NCBI GenBank assembly: GCA_022824525.1
Contig: JAJDZT010000038.1
Span: forward strand, 1 to 49,299
DNA: 49,299 nucleotides
Direction of reading: 5' to 3'
From: Silicimonas sp.
GTDB lineage: Bacteria; Pseudomonadota; Alphaproteobacteria; Rhodobacterales; Rhodobacteraceae
Positions 35,282 to 43,682 of this stretch are shown in pieces. A program made the position numbers and the translations under genes. Below the pieces are notes generated by a model. The model saw only the letters and a program-made list of their open reading frames with translations. It had not been told where the DNA came from and did no database searches. Every line of letters starts with the position of its first letter. The stretch's first letter is position 1.

Positions 35282-36354
35282 TCCGCGGGCTCCACTTCGC
35301 GATTTTTGTCTTTTTCGTTTGCCGCCTTCTTCGCCTTGGCATCGCGCATGGCGTCTAAGCTGGACTGGAAGGTCACGTAATGCGGCAGTTTGAAGTGGAT
35401 ACAGAAACCCGAACTTTCCACGCCCTCGGTGTGGTAGAGGAAAAACTCCTCCTCGGTCGCAGACCCCTTCTCGGCCCCTTCAGAGTTTAGGTCGAGCGTT
35501 GCGGCAGCGATAACCTTCACTTCGTTCCAGCCGAGGGTCGCGGCGAATCCCAACCCGAGCTCTGCCCCCTGTTTTGAGACCACCTCCGCCTGACTGACTT
35601 TAACCCGCCCTGCGCTGAACACAGTGCCGTTCGGATGCGTCACCATGATGTCAGCTTCCGCCAAACGAAGCTCGTTCACGGTCGGGTGGGCTTGGCCGTA
35701 GCCGCGCTGTGCCGCATACCCAAGGGCCAGAACGCCACCGGTCTCCGCTCTCGCGAGGCTTTGCAACGTGTGGGCGCGCTTGGCTGGAAAGAGCAGCGGC
35801 TCCCGGGTTACATCCGGGATGTCATTGCCGGTTACCTCATCCGGAACCGGCGCAGTGAGAAGCTCGTTATCGGCCTGCCATGCGGCGACGGACGGCTGGC
35901 GCGCAGGCGCGGGTTCTGCTGCCGGTTCTACGGGGGCGGGCACGTAAGGCTCACCGTTCAGAACTGACGTCTCCAGAATGCGATGCGAATAGTCGAGCGT
36001 CGGCCCGAGAATTTGACCGCCGGGTATGTCCTTGAAGGCCGCAGATATGCGCCGATGGGTAAAAAGGCTTTCCTGCGTCACCGGCTCGGCCACCTGCAAG
36101 CGCGGTTGCGTCGTGCGCCACGCACGCAAAAGCAGCACCGCCTCGTACAGTTCTCCGCCCGTTTGCGCCAAAGCCAGTGCGGCAAGATCTTCGTCGTAAA
36201 GCGACGCTTCTCCCATCACCCGGTCAATCAGGTACGGCATCGAGTGCCGAATTTCTGAGACGCGCTCTGGCCTAATCTCTCCCATCCCAGCCCTGAACAG
36301 TCGCTGCGATTGTTCGATGGCGCGTTCCCCGCCGCGGGTTGCCACGTAGGCCAT
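35278..36354 (-). CDS. phnI: C-P lyase subunit PhnI
   Basis: The protein has 358 residues. N-terminal MAYVATRGGERAIEQSQRLFR, central RISAAFKDIPGGQILGPTLDYSHRIL and C-terminal HFKLPHYVTFQSSLD are PhnI hallmarks. The C-terminal HxxxxH pair that binds zinc near the active site in E. coli is preserved here. PhnI, with PhnG, H and L, swaps adenine of ATP for the phosphonate. A proline/alanine-rich stretch (about residues 140-156) lies mid-protein. Its ATG shares one base with the phnH stop. Confidence 0.92.
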   Translation of the reverse strand: MAYVATRGGERAIEQSQRLFRAGMGEIRPERVSEIRHSMPYLIDRVMGEASLYDEDLAALALAQTGGELYEAVLLLRAWRTTQPRLQVAEPVTQESLFTHRRISAAFKDIPGGQILGPTLDYSHRILETSVLNGEPYVPAPVEPAAEPAPARQPSVAAWQADNELLTAPVPDEVTGNDIPDVTREPLLFPAKRAHTLQSLARAETGGVLALGYAAQRGYGQAHPTVNELRLAEADIMVTHPNGTVFSAGRVKVSQAEVVSKQGAELGLGFAATLGWNEVKVIAAATLDLNSEGAEKGSATEEEFFLYHTEGVESSGFCIHFKLPHYVTFQSSLDAMRDAKAKKAANEKDKNREVEPAE

Positions 36355-36887
36355 CAGAGCACCTCCACAACTGTCGACCGTGGGAGGCCGAGGACTTGGT
36401 CGTCGTCTATGAGAAACAGCTCAAAACCCATCGGGTAACGCATGACACCGCGGCGCTTTTCCCAGAACGAGGGGGGTACTCCGTCGATACGGACCTTTGT
36501 CTCACCATCCACGCCGGGACCTTTCAGCCGGAGCAATAGTCCATCACCAAACCTGGCCGGAGCAACCAGCGTCGCGCCAGTCTCCGGATAAAGATCGGAT
36601 CCCAATGAGACCTGATTAAAGAGCGTAAAGTCATTCAGCGCATCAACAAAGACATGATCTGCTATTTCCGGACCAACGATTTCAGCACCGGCGCGCGCGG
36701 CTTGCATCCGAAGCGTTTCAGACTGTGCGAAGACCCGGCACTCCCGATCGATCAGGGCTTCGACAATCCCGGCCATTCCGGCTGCCGGCAACTGCCGCAC
36801 AAGGCCGGGCCGAGACAACGCCCACATAAGCGCGTCGAAGCTGGCGTTTGTCCGAACTTCAAACTCAGACGGTTGTGGATGGCCCAT
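36354..36887 (-). CDS. phnH: C-P lyase subunit PhnH
   Basis: The protein has 177 residues. RTNASFDALMWALSRPGLVRQLP, a degenerate ADHVFVDALNDFTLFNQVSLGSDLYPETGATLV and GPGVDGETKVRIDGVP followed by RYPMGFELFLIDDDQVLGLPRST match PhnH. It is a structural member of the PhnGHIJ core. It starts 3 bp after phnG. Confidence 0.92.
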   Translation of the reverse strand: MGHPQPSEFEVRTNASFDALMWALSRPGLVRQLPAAGMAGIVEALIDRECRVFAQSETLRMQAARAGAEIVGPEIADHVFVDALNDFTLFNQVSLGSDLYPETGATLVAPARFGDGLLLRLKGPGVDGETKVRIDGVPPSFWEKRRGVMRYPMGFELFLIDDDQVLGLPRSTVVEVL

Positions 36888-36890
36888 TTT

Positions 36891-37319
36891 TCAGAAGGTC
36901 TCCATGTTCACGCGTGTCGCTTCCAAGCGACGCAGTGTTTCTCGATCATCTGATTTCAGCTGACGCGCCTCGGCGGCAACAAACTCCGCGCAGCGTTCCG
37001 ATTCCCGCCCCAGCGAGACACAGGCATCTACAACGGCCATGGCCATGGCAGCCTCAAGGTCGCGGCCGCGCCGCATCCCGAACGCCTCGACACCATCGGC
37101 GGAGATGCGGGCTTCGCTCATGAGAACTTCGCCTAAGTGGAAATGGGTTCCTTGCGCGGTGTCCCGCATCGGAAGCATGACAAGCCCGGTGCGGTTCTCG
37201 ATCACTTCGATGGCTTCGAGCGTTGAAACCAGCGGTTCGGCGAAGGCCTTCAACCGATCAGCGTCACAACGCGAAAGCACCTCCAACATATCCGCATGGG
37301 AAGACTGCTCCGGTCCCAT
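36891..37319 (-). CDS. phnG: C-P lyase subunit PhnG
   Basis: The protein has 142 residues from the ATG at 37319, which follows a GAGGAG ribosome site. A longer frame running back into phnF is rejected. VIENRTGLVMLPMRDTAQGTHFHLGEVLMSEARI and GMRRGRDLEAAMAMAVVDA are the conserved PhnG regions. It begins 7 bp after the phnF stop, so the regulator is co-transcribed with the lyase genes. Confidence 0.9.
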   Translation of the reverse strand: MGPEQSSHADMLEVLSRCDADRLKAFAEPLVSTLEAIEVIENRTGLVMLPMRDTAQGTHFHLGEVLMSEARISADGVEAFGMRRGRDLEAAMAMAVVDACVSLGRESERCAEFVAAEARQLKSDDRETLRRLEATRVNMETF

Positions 37320-37326
37320 AACTGTT

Positions 37327-38040
37327 TCACTCCTCATCCAAATCAAAAGTGAACCGCACCCTTGTTGCGGACCAAACGACCTTGCTAAAGGCAATCGGCG
37401 TACCATCGGGCAGGGTGTCGACGGCGCGCACGATCATCACAGGCATATCCGGGTGCTGCCGCAGCCGCTGCACCTCCTCCGTTTTTGCCGGGCGCGCATA
37501 GACTGTGGTCGCACCGCGCAGGTAGTCATCGACCCCGTAAGATCGATAGACCGCGGAAACCGAACCCAGAACACAGCGACGTTCGGGAAAGTCCGGAAAC
37601 CGAGCGACATCGTGAAAAAGTCGGCCAAAGGAGACCGGCACCCCGTCTGCTCTGGTCAAGCGGTGGGTGACAACAACATCCGAGCCGATAGGAAGCTGCA
37701 ACGCCTCCGCAACATCGCCCGTTGCCGGCACCAAGTCACTACCCAGCGCTTCACCTGCGACATCTATCCCTTGAGCCCCGAGGTTCTTCCGCAGCCTGGT
37801 GCGTCGCCCAATAGCGTATTCGATGCGTGGCCGAGGCAAAACAAACGTCCCGCGCCCCTGCTCAATGCTGAGACTTCCCTCCCGTGCAAGCTCGGTTAAC
37901 GCCCGGCGCACGGAATGGCGACCTGTGGCGTACAGGTCCTGCAACTCAGGCTCGGTGGGCAAGCGAGCGCCAGGCATCAAGACACCGTCTTCGATGTCGC
38001 GCTCTATTGCCTCCTTTATCTTGGTCCAGCTGTCGCGCAT
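37327..38040 (-). CDS. phnF: GntR/HutC-family phosphonate regulator PhnF
   Basis: The protein has 237 residues. An N-terminal winged helix (about residues 12-70: DGVLMPGARLPTEPELQDLYATGRHSVRRALTELAREGSLSIEQGRGTFV) precedes a UTRA effector domain (about 90-235). As the first gene of the phn operon it is expected to repress it until a phosphonate, phosphate or pathway metabolite binds. Its own promoter carries a perfect copy of the 16-bp site found before phnD1 and phnC2, supporting autoregulation and control of the forward operon. Confidence 0.9.
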   Translation of the reverse strand: MRDSWTKIKEAIERDIEDGVLMPGARLPTEPELQDLYATGRHSVRRALTELAREGSLSIEQGRGTFVLPRPRIEYAIGRRTRLRKNLGAQGIDVAGEALGSDLVPATGDVAEALQLPIGSDVVVTHRLTRADGVPVSFGRLFHDVARFPDFPERRCVLGSVSAVYRSYGVDDYLRGATTVYARPAKTEEVQRLRQHPDMPVMIVRAVDTLPDGTPIAFSKVVWSATRVRFTFDLDEE

Positions 38041-38050
38041 GTCGGCTCGG

Positions 38051-38066
38051 ATTCATTCGGATGAAT
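38051..38066 (-). promoter_or_regulatory. putative PhnF operator, site 3
   Basis: On the reverse strand this reads ATTCATCCGAATGAAT, identical to sites 1 and 2. Two further flanking pairs match here (GG...CC), making a 20-bp near-perfect dyad. It ends 10 bp before the phnF start codon. Confidence 0.82.
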
Positions 38067-38766
38067 CCAACGTACGAAGCGCGTGTTACAGGAGTGTGTA
38101 GGTTTGAACTTCTTCGCGTGTGATCATTGATTAACGACAATGAGAGATCGTTCGAGCCAATTTCAAGTGAATGGCCCACGCCCTCACCACCTCGAGCAGG
38201 CCAACGGTCGTCCTTTCTGGCCAAGTGTAGATAAGTCACTTGCACCACACCGACCAATGCATTCCCACGCCGCTTGAGCGCTTAGGTGGATGCGAACCGA
38301 AGAGGAGTGGTCACGGACGACCCGGAAAGATCTGGGTCCCCATTCGCTTTCAGGCGAGTGAGCAACTCAGCCTGTAAGGTCCTTTCGAGCAGTTTTGCAA
38401 CGCCGCGACCCGTCACAAGTACAGCTCAACACTCTCTAGCAAGCGCATTGAGGCATCAAAAGTTCAATTCCATCGACAAACTCGGTCTCCCTGCTTCAAG
38501 CTCATACTCAACATTTGTCGCCGCACGACCTAGGGGTCGCTGATCGCGAATGTCTGTTTCTCATTTCCACCTAACGAATTTGTCACTTGCAGTGAAGGTC
38601 CGCTTCCCGCCCTTCGTGCCCAATGCTATGCGGCGCCCCAATGCCCAAGAGGGGCTCGGAGCCGCCATCTGGGTCTTTTCGTCGGATGTCCGCAGTGGAA
38701 TTGCTTTCAGACTTTGTGCTTTGAGCGGCCGGGCAACGGCGCTACCACCGCCCGGCGCCTCAGGTG
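38067..38766. other. intergenic region, no recognised gene
   Basis: About 700 bp between phnF and the DUF5681 gene. It must hold the phnF promoter at its left end. ORFs at 38286-38543 and 38550-38792 lack ribosome sites and family resemblance. GCCGGGC .. GCCCGGC near 38729-38755 is a possible terminator for the DUF5681 gene on the reverse strand. Otherwise I see nothing. Confidence 0.45.
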
Positions 38767-39486
38767 TCACAACTCCGGAACGAGCCTTCTGATCATCTCA
38801 AGTTTCTCTTCGCCGATCGCGATGTACTTGAGGTTGTCCTCAATCTCCTCCGGAACCGTCTCCGTTTTGTTGGCTTCAACAAGCGCGGCGACGCTCTCCT
38901 CGAGCACTGCCTTTTCGTTTAGAAGAGCATCCCATTCGGCCTTCTCTTCTTTGGTCGCCGGACCAGCAAACCGGACCGTCCCACTCCGGACATCTACGAC
39001 AACGTGATCCGGGTGCGGGAGTGGTGCCGGCAGATCTTTGATCCCCAGCGCCTCGCGGCGTGCCAACTCCCGCTCCCATTCCACCTTGTACTCGATGGCG
39101 GAGGAGAGAAAGCGCTCGTGGAGGTCTGCGCGCGAACGCTCGGTCGCCGCGAGCAGCTCTGCAAAAAGACGCTGCGCCCGGTGCTGGCCCTTCGCGGCAT
39201 TCACCGCGAGCGACCGAATGATCGCCTGTGCCATCGGCACAGACACGTTGCGATCACCGTCTCGCACCGTGATCGTCCGATAGGCCTCCTCGAGGATGAT
39301 GTCTTTCATCCCCTCCTCGTTCAGCGCCGGCCGCCGGTTCTTCGCGCCCTTCGGCCGTCCTTTCGGATTTCCGGACTGACCCGGCCTGAAGCGCGATGCC
39401 TCAGGCGGCTTTGCATATCCGACCTCGTAGTTGGTCGGGCGCACCGCGAGCGCCTTTGTTGGGTCTTTTTTGTCCTCATCTCTCAT
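38767..39486 (-). CDS. DUF5681-family protein, prophage-type
   Basis: The protein has 239 residues from the ATG at 39486, which overlaps the methylase stop (ATGA). A longer frame inside the methylase gene is rejected. RFRPGQSGNPKGRPKGAKNRRP is the diagnostic DUF5681 start; the rest is charged and helical. Such proteins are usually encoded beside terminases and DNA methylases in alphaproteobacterial prophages. No terminase follows here, which suggests a remnant. Confidence 0.82.
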   Translation of the reverse strand: MRDEDKKDPTKALAVRPTNYEVGYAKPPEASRFRPGQSGNPKGRPKGAKNRRPALNEEGMKDIILEEAYRTITVRDGDRNVSVPMAQAIIRSLAVNAAKGQHRAQRLFAELLAATERSRADLHERFLSSAIEYKVEWERELARREALGIKDLPAPLPHPDHVVVDVRSGTVRFAGPATKEEKAEWDALLNEKAVLEESVAALVEANKTETVPEEIEDNLKYIAIGEEKLEMIRRLVPEL

Positions 39487-40784
39487 TCGGCTGCCTCCAA
39501 CATGACGTTGGATTGCGGCCACCCGCAGACCAGCTGTAGCGCCTCGTCCTTCGCATATGCTTCCCATCGCGCGAGAATGCGGTCGCAATAGATTGGGTCA
39601 AGTTCGACGAGATACCCGCGCCGCCCGGTCTTCTCGGCGGCGATCAGGGTCGATCCGGACCCTCCAAACACATCCAGCACGATTTCACCGCGGCCGGACA
39701 CGTCGCGGATCGCGTCCGCGATCATCTGCACCGGCTTGACGGTCGGATGGAGCGCCAGTTCCTCCATGCGCCCTGCCCTCATGGTATTCACACCGCGGTA
39801 CTGCCAGACATTGGTGCGGTATCGCCCGTGCTGGCCAAGCTCGAACGTGTTCACATGCGGGGCACTGCCCTTCTTGAAGACAAAGATCAGTTCATGGCGA
39901 GACCGGTAGAACGTGCCCATTCCGCCGTTGTCCTTCGCCCAGACGATCAGGTTTTTCAGCTCGTGGTAGACCTGATGTCCCGCGGCAAGCATCTCGCCCA
40001 TGTGGCGCCAGTCCATGCAGAGGTAGTGGATCGATCCGTCCATGCTCGCCTCCGCCATGTTGCGGAACGCCGTGGCGAGGAACTGCGTGAACTCGTGCCC
40101 GCTCATCTCGCCCGAGGCCATGGCAAACTCGCGGTGCTTCGTCTTGCCCGAGCCGCCGACATGGCCACCGATCTTCACGTTGTACGGCGGGTCCGAGAAG
40201 ATCATCCGGGCCTTCTCGCCCTGCATCAACGCATCCACGATTGCGCGGTCAAGACTGTCCCCGCAGGTGAGACGGTGGCGGCCGAGCCGCCAGACATCGC
40301 CGAGACCGACCTTGCGCGGTGCTCTGGCAGGCAGGACGTCGTCTTCCGGGTCGCCTGGCTCCTCTACCTCGAGACCGGTGATGAGCGTGTCGATCTCGCC
40401 GAGATCAAAACCGGTCACGCCGATATCAAACCCGAGGTCGGCGATCCCCATCAGGGCTTGGAGCTCCTCGGCGAGAAGCTCCTCGTCCCACCCGGCATTC
40501 AGCGCGATCTTGTTGTCGGCCAGCACGTACGCCCGCTTCTGCTCGAGCGTCATGTGCTCAAGCCGCACACACGGAACGTGAGAAAAGCCGATCAGCTTCG
40601 CTGCCGCGACCCGGCCATGACCGGCAAGGATGGTATTCGCGGCATCGATCAAAACCGGGTTCGTGAACCCGAAGTTCCGGATGCTCTCGCCGATCTGGCG
40701 GAGCTGCTTCTTGGAATGGGTGCGGGCATTCTTCGCCCAGGGTTTGAGATCGCTGACGGCAATCTCCTCGATCTGGTAAGACAT
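39483..40784 (-). CDS. ParB-domain-containing DNA methyltransferase (N4/N6 type)
   Basis: The protein has 433 residues from the ATG at 40784, which follows GGGAG. An in-frame Pro-rich extension to 41021 lacks coding character. Residues 1-90 form a ParB/Srx-like domain (IEEIAVSDLKPWAKNARTHS, LAGHGRVAAAKLIG). The catalytic DPPY motif is at 198-201, followed later by the SAM site FGGSGSTLIAAEKTGRRGYLVELDP. The order DPPY then FxGxG is that of beta-class enzymes. No restriction enzyme is adjacent, so it is likely an orphan phage-type methylase that modifies DNA or protects a mobile element. Confidence 0.87.
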   Translation of the reverse strand: MSYQIEEIAVSDLKPWAKNARTHSKKQLRQIGESIRNFGFTNPVLIDAANTILAGHGRVAAAKLIGFSHVPCVRLEHMTLEQKRAYVLADNKIALNAGWDEELLAEELQALMGIADLGFDIGVTGFDLGEIDTLITGLEVEEPGDPEDDVLPARAPRKVGLGDVWRLGRHRLTCGDSLDRAIVDALMQGEKARMIFSDPPYNVKIGGHVGGSGKTKHREFAMASGEMSGHEFTQFLATAFRNMAEASMDGSIHYLCMDWRHMGEMLAAGHQVYHELKNLIVWAKDNGGMGTFYRSRHELIFVFKKGSAPHVNTFELGQHGRYRTNVWQYRGVNTMRAGRMEELALHPTVKPVQMIADAIRDVSGRGEIVLDVFGGSGSTLIAAEKTGRRGYLVELDPIYCDRILARWEAYAKDEALQLVCGWPQSNVMLEAAE

Positions 40785-41625
40785 GACTGTCTCCCTTCTG
40801 TGTTTGCCCGCGGCTGCTGCCGTCCGGGCGCAATGACTGGCGCCCTGACCGGGCGGTTGAGTTCGAATGGATGCCGCTGTCCTGATCGGAGGGCGGGCTT
40901 GTTGGAATCCCGTCGGAGTGGTCGGTCCTGCCGGAGCGACCTTGTTCTTCCGGGTTGTTCCACGGCGAATTCCGTTTCCAGGGACCGCCCTGACGGGGGC
41001 GCCTTGCGCGGAGGTGCTCACCGGACGTCATCTGTTGTGCAGAATCGGTCATTGAGAACATAGGGTGAACATCTGCGTGGGACAAGCTCTATCTTGCGAC
41101 AATGCGCGTCAAGACCACAATATGCTGTGGCGAAAGGCATTGGGTCGCTCTGCGGACTCCCTGTTCACCCGAGAGAATTCCCTGTTCCCGTGTTTGAATT
41201 TCCCTGATCAGGGATGGAAATTTCCCTGTTATTGGGCGCAGGGAAATCGTCCGTAACACATTGAAATACCTGCGCGAAAGGCGACGAAATCCGCGCTATC
41301 ACCCGCAAAATGCGCAAATTTCCCTGTAGATTCCCTGTAAACAGGGAATCTCGACCAGAGACCGGTTCGCTCCGGACTGCCTCCTCCGCCACAATGATCC
41401 AAATACTTGGTTCGCCAAGTTGGATCACGCTTTGATAAGCTATTCATGATCCATCGGTGCGCGGCTTGTGTCGTCCGCGATACGAGGGTGCGAGGCAGCA
41501 AAACCTGTCGCTCCGCAGAAACCTATGGATTGGAAACTGTTCGCGAACTCGCGCGACCACTCAAGAAAGTCGACGTCACCAATGCGTCCAGCGTCCGGAA
41601 GTTATGATCGGTCAGATGCATGCGC
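40785..41625. other. intergenic region with repeat block, no recognised gene
   Basis: About 840 bp between the methylase and the GntR gene. The central part is the TTCCCTG repeat block at 41155-41350. ORFs here (for example 40867-41055 and 41457-41645) are short and show no family resemblance. The rest is unassigned. Confidence 0.5.
41155..41350. repeat. cluster of direct and inverted TCCCTG repeats
   Basis: Within 200 bp, TCCCTG (usually TTCCCTGTT or TTTCCCTG) occurs about six times on the forward strand and CAGGGA three times as the inverse. One inverted pair forms a short dyad, TTTCCCTGATCAGGGA, at about 41200-41214. Another (TTCCCTGTAAACAGGGAA) lies at 41331-41348. The density and symmetry suggest protein-binding iterons or the end of a mobile element. 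Confidence 0.65.
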
Positions 41626-42270
41626 TCACGTGGCCAGCATCCTGAGACCCTGAGTGACATCGGTCCGTACAGCCAAACGCAACCCTGGTTCGTCCCCTGC
41701 CCTTAACGCGGCAAGGATCAGGCGGTGGCTCTGAGGTGGCTTCCCCTGACGCATTTTGCCGTAGAGCTTGCGCATGGTGGGACCGAGTTGCAGCCAAACT
41801 GTTTCGGCCATGGCAAGCATCGCAGGCGCCTGCGCACGCAAGTATAGCGTCCGGTGAAATTCAAGGTTGCGTCGGATGTAAGAGACGGCATCGCCTTTGG
41901 CCACCGCCTCCGCGACTTCAGAGTTGATGCTGTTGAGGCGGTCGATAAGAGCGAGATGTGCGCGAGGCAGGGCACGGCTGGCAAGCTCGGTTTCAAGAAG
42001 AGCACGGAGTGCGGCCAGTTCCTCGATCCGTTCGTTCGAAAGCTCCGGTGTAGAGACGCGGCCAGAGTTGGAAAGTGTCAGAGCCCCTTCGGCCACAAGA
42101 CGCCGCACGGCCTCACGAGCGGGTGTCATCGAGACTTCATATTCCTTGCCGATGCCTCGAAGTGTCAGCGCGGTTCCGGGTTCCAGCTCACCGTGCATGA
42201 TACGAGCACGGAGCGCGCGATAGACTCTGTCGTGGGCTGCGGGAAGCGGATCGGTGGTGCGGCTCAGCAT
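41626..42270 (-). CDS. GntR-family regulator, FadR/FCD subgroup
   Basis: The protein has 214 residues. A winged helix at the N-terminus (about 10-75: YRALRARIMHGELEPGTALTLRGIGKEYEVSMTPAREAVRRLVAEGALT) is followed by an FCD helical ligand domain (residues ~85-205). FCD metal residues are suggested by NLEFHRTLY and SHRLILAAL. A palindrome just before its start codon is a likely self-operator. There is no adjacent metabolic operon from which to guess its target. Confidence 0.88.
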   Translation of the reverse strand: MLSRTTDPLPAAHDRVYRALRARIMHGELEPGTALTLRGIGKEYEVSMTPAREAVRRLVAEGALTLSNSGRVSTPELSNERIEELAALRALLETELASRALPRAHLALIDRLNSINSEVAEAVAKGDAVSYIRRNLEFHRTLYLRAQAPAMLAMAETVWLQLGPTMRKLYGKMRQGKPPQSHRLILAALRAGDEPGLRLAVRTDVTQGLRMLAT

Positions 42271-42275
42271 GAGAG

Positions 42276-42290
42276 AATTGTGATCACATT
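42276..42290. promoter_or_regulatory. putative autoregulatory operator of the GntR/FCD gene
   Basis: AATTGTGATCACATT has the perfect 10-bp core TGTGATCACA, 8 bp upstream of the GntR start codon. GntR/FCD regulators bind short dyads of the TNGTNNNACNA class, which this fits. Confidence 0.5.
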
Positions 42291-42301
42291 CTTTCGCGGG
42301 G

Positions 42302-43000
42302 TCAATCCGCCGCGCGAAACCGGTAGCGATGGAGGCTTGCGCCCTCTTCTTTCAACCATTTCCGCTGCAACTTGTGATCTCCGAAAAGCGCCTCGACCGT
42401 GGACCAGAATGCGGAGGAATGGTTCATTTCCTTGAGGTGCGCCACTTCATGGGCTGCGACGTAATCGAGGACATCGGGCGGCGCGAGGATTAGGCGCCAG
42501 GAGAACATCAGGTTGCCTTCATAGGAACAAGAGCCCCAACGGGAGCGCGGGTCACGGAGTGTGAGACGCCCTGGTGTACGACCAAGACTTCCTGCAAAGC
42601 GGTCTACCGCGCTTGCCAGCCTGTCACGGGCCAAACGCTTGAGCAGCGCCTCGATGGCAGGACCTTCACGCCCCGGAGGCGCTTTGATGACCCCATCAGA
42701 GATCCGGGCCGAGCGTCCGCCCCCCTGCACTGCAACGCGCTGCACTCCCTCGACCGGAAGTGTCGTACCAAGAACGACCGGGATTGGTGCACTGACCTTG
42801 CCGACAGCATCGCGGAGCCAGCGGGCCTTTTCTTCGGCAAACGCAAGGCCGACCCGCTCCGGCGTACCTTGCGGCAACGTCAGGGTGACCTTTCCATCGA
42901 GGGACGAGACGCGCAGGGACACGCGCCGTGCACGCGCTGATCTTCGTAGCGCCACGCTCACTTCGGGGGCACCTTTCAGACGAAACTCCTGCATCGACAT
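42302..43000 (-). CDS. YgjP-type (DUF45, M48-like) zinc metallopeptidase
   Basis: The protein has 232 residues. The zinc site HEVAHLKEMNHSSAFW (HExxH plus a third His) lies at about residues 185-200, preceded by RDPRSRWGSCSYEGNLMFSWRLILAPP, a highly conserved feature of the YgjP/SprT-like family. It is probably a cytoplasmic housekeeping protease of unknown target. An alternative ATG two codons in is possible. It is divergent from the FYDLN gene. Confidence 0.87.
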   Translation of the reverse strand: MSMQEFRLKGAPEVSVALRRSARARRVSLRVSSLDGKVTLTLPQGTPERVGLAFAEEKARWLRDAVGKVSAPIPVVLGTTLPVEGVQRVAVQGGGRSARISDGVIKAPPGREGPAIEALLKRLARDRLASAVDRFAGSLGRTPGRLTLRDPRSRWGSCSYEGNLMFSWRLILAPPDVLDYVAAHEVAHLKEMNHSSAFWSTVEALFGDHKLQRKWLKEEGASLHRYRFRAAD

Positions 43001-43119
43001 CTCTTGTTCTTGCCTGGCGAGAGCCTACATGGCCTGATAGCTGCGCGAAAGGCTTTGACAGACGCGCATTCCTGTGGCAACTGCCGCCAAATTCGAGAAA
43101 CAAAGGGATATGAAGAGCC

Positions 43120-43458
43120 ATGCCCAAAGAAGAATGGGGCACGAAGCGCGTATGCCCAGCGACCGGCAAACGGTTCTACGACCTGAACAAGGACCCGATT
43201 GTCAGCCCGTACACGGGTGAAGTCGTGACGCTGGACACTGGCAAAGGCAAGCGCAGCCTTGTTGCCGACAAATCCGACAAAGCTTCGGCCAAGAAGGACG
43301 AAGAAGAAGCGTTTGACGATGATGATATCGTACTCGACGACGACGATGATGATGATGCCGACGTCGATCTGGGTGATGACGTTCTGGACGACGATGACGA
43401 CGACGATGATGTCTCGCTTGATGATATCGCGGACGTTGCGAAAGAAGACGACGACTGA
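43120..43458 (+). CDS. TIGR02300 (FYDLN acid) family protein
   Basis: The protein has 112 residues. The N-terminal half carries RVCPATGKRFYDLNKDPIVSPYTGE, the signature of this alphaproteobacterial family. The second half is an Asp/Glu-rich tail, with aspartate runs from about residue 66 to the end. Function is unknown. The antisense ORFs through this low-complexity tail are artefacts. A strong hairpin and a tRNA gene follow. Confidence 0.92.
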   Translation: MPKEEWGTKRVCPATGKRFYDLNKDPIVSPYTGEVVTLDTGKGKRSLVADKSDKASAKKDEEEAFDDDDIVLDDDDDDDADVDLGDDVLDDDDDDDDVSLDDIADVAKEDDD

Positions 43459-43503
43459 GTTTTTTGCTTGCGCCCTTGGCTGCAAGACACTAACTCACTT
43501 CCC

Positions 43504-43523
43504 GGCGCGGGAGATCCCGCGCC
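43504..43523 (+). terminator. hairpin between FYDLN gene and tRNA-Ala
   Basis: GGCGCGGGA and TCCCGCGCC form a 9-bp GC-rich inverted repeat with a 2-base centre, 45 bp after the FYDLN stop and 8 bp before the tRNA. It may terminate the upstream transcript, although no clear T-run follows. Confidence 0.5.
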
Positions 43524-43531
43524 ACCCGGAT

Positions 43532-43607
<76 letters not shown>

Positions 43608-43682
43608 AACCACTCCTGAAATCAGTGTGCGTTGCGGGTTGAACACAAACCGACCCTAAGCAAGCTTCGCAATGCACCCCAA

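Noticed and set aside
38286-38792. two forward ORFs in the gap beyond phnF
   Set aside because: No ribosome site, no recognisable family, and low-quality translation.
40785-41021. N-terminal extension of the DNA methylase
   Set aside because: The extension is Pro/Arg/Thr-rich with no domain, while the ATG at 40784 has a good ribosome site and starts exactly at the ParB-like domain.
39747-41063. 438-residue forward ORF opposite the DNA methylase
   Set aside because: Shadow of the methylase, which has a full set of catalytic motifs.
41155-41350. possible CRISPR array
   Set aside because: Repeat units are only 6-9 bp, occur in both orientations and are irregularly spaced; there are no cas genes.
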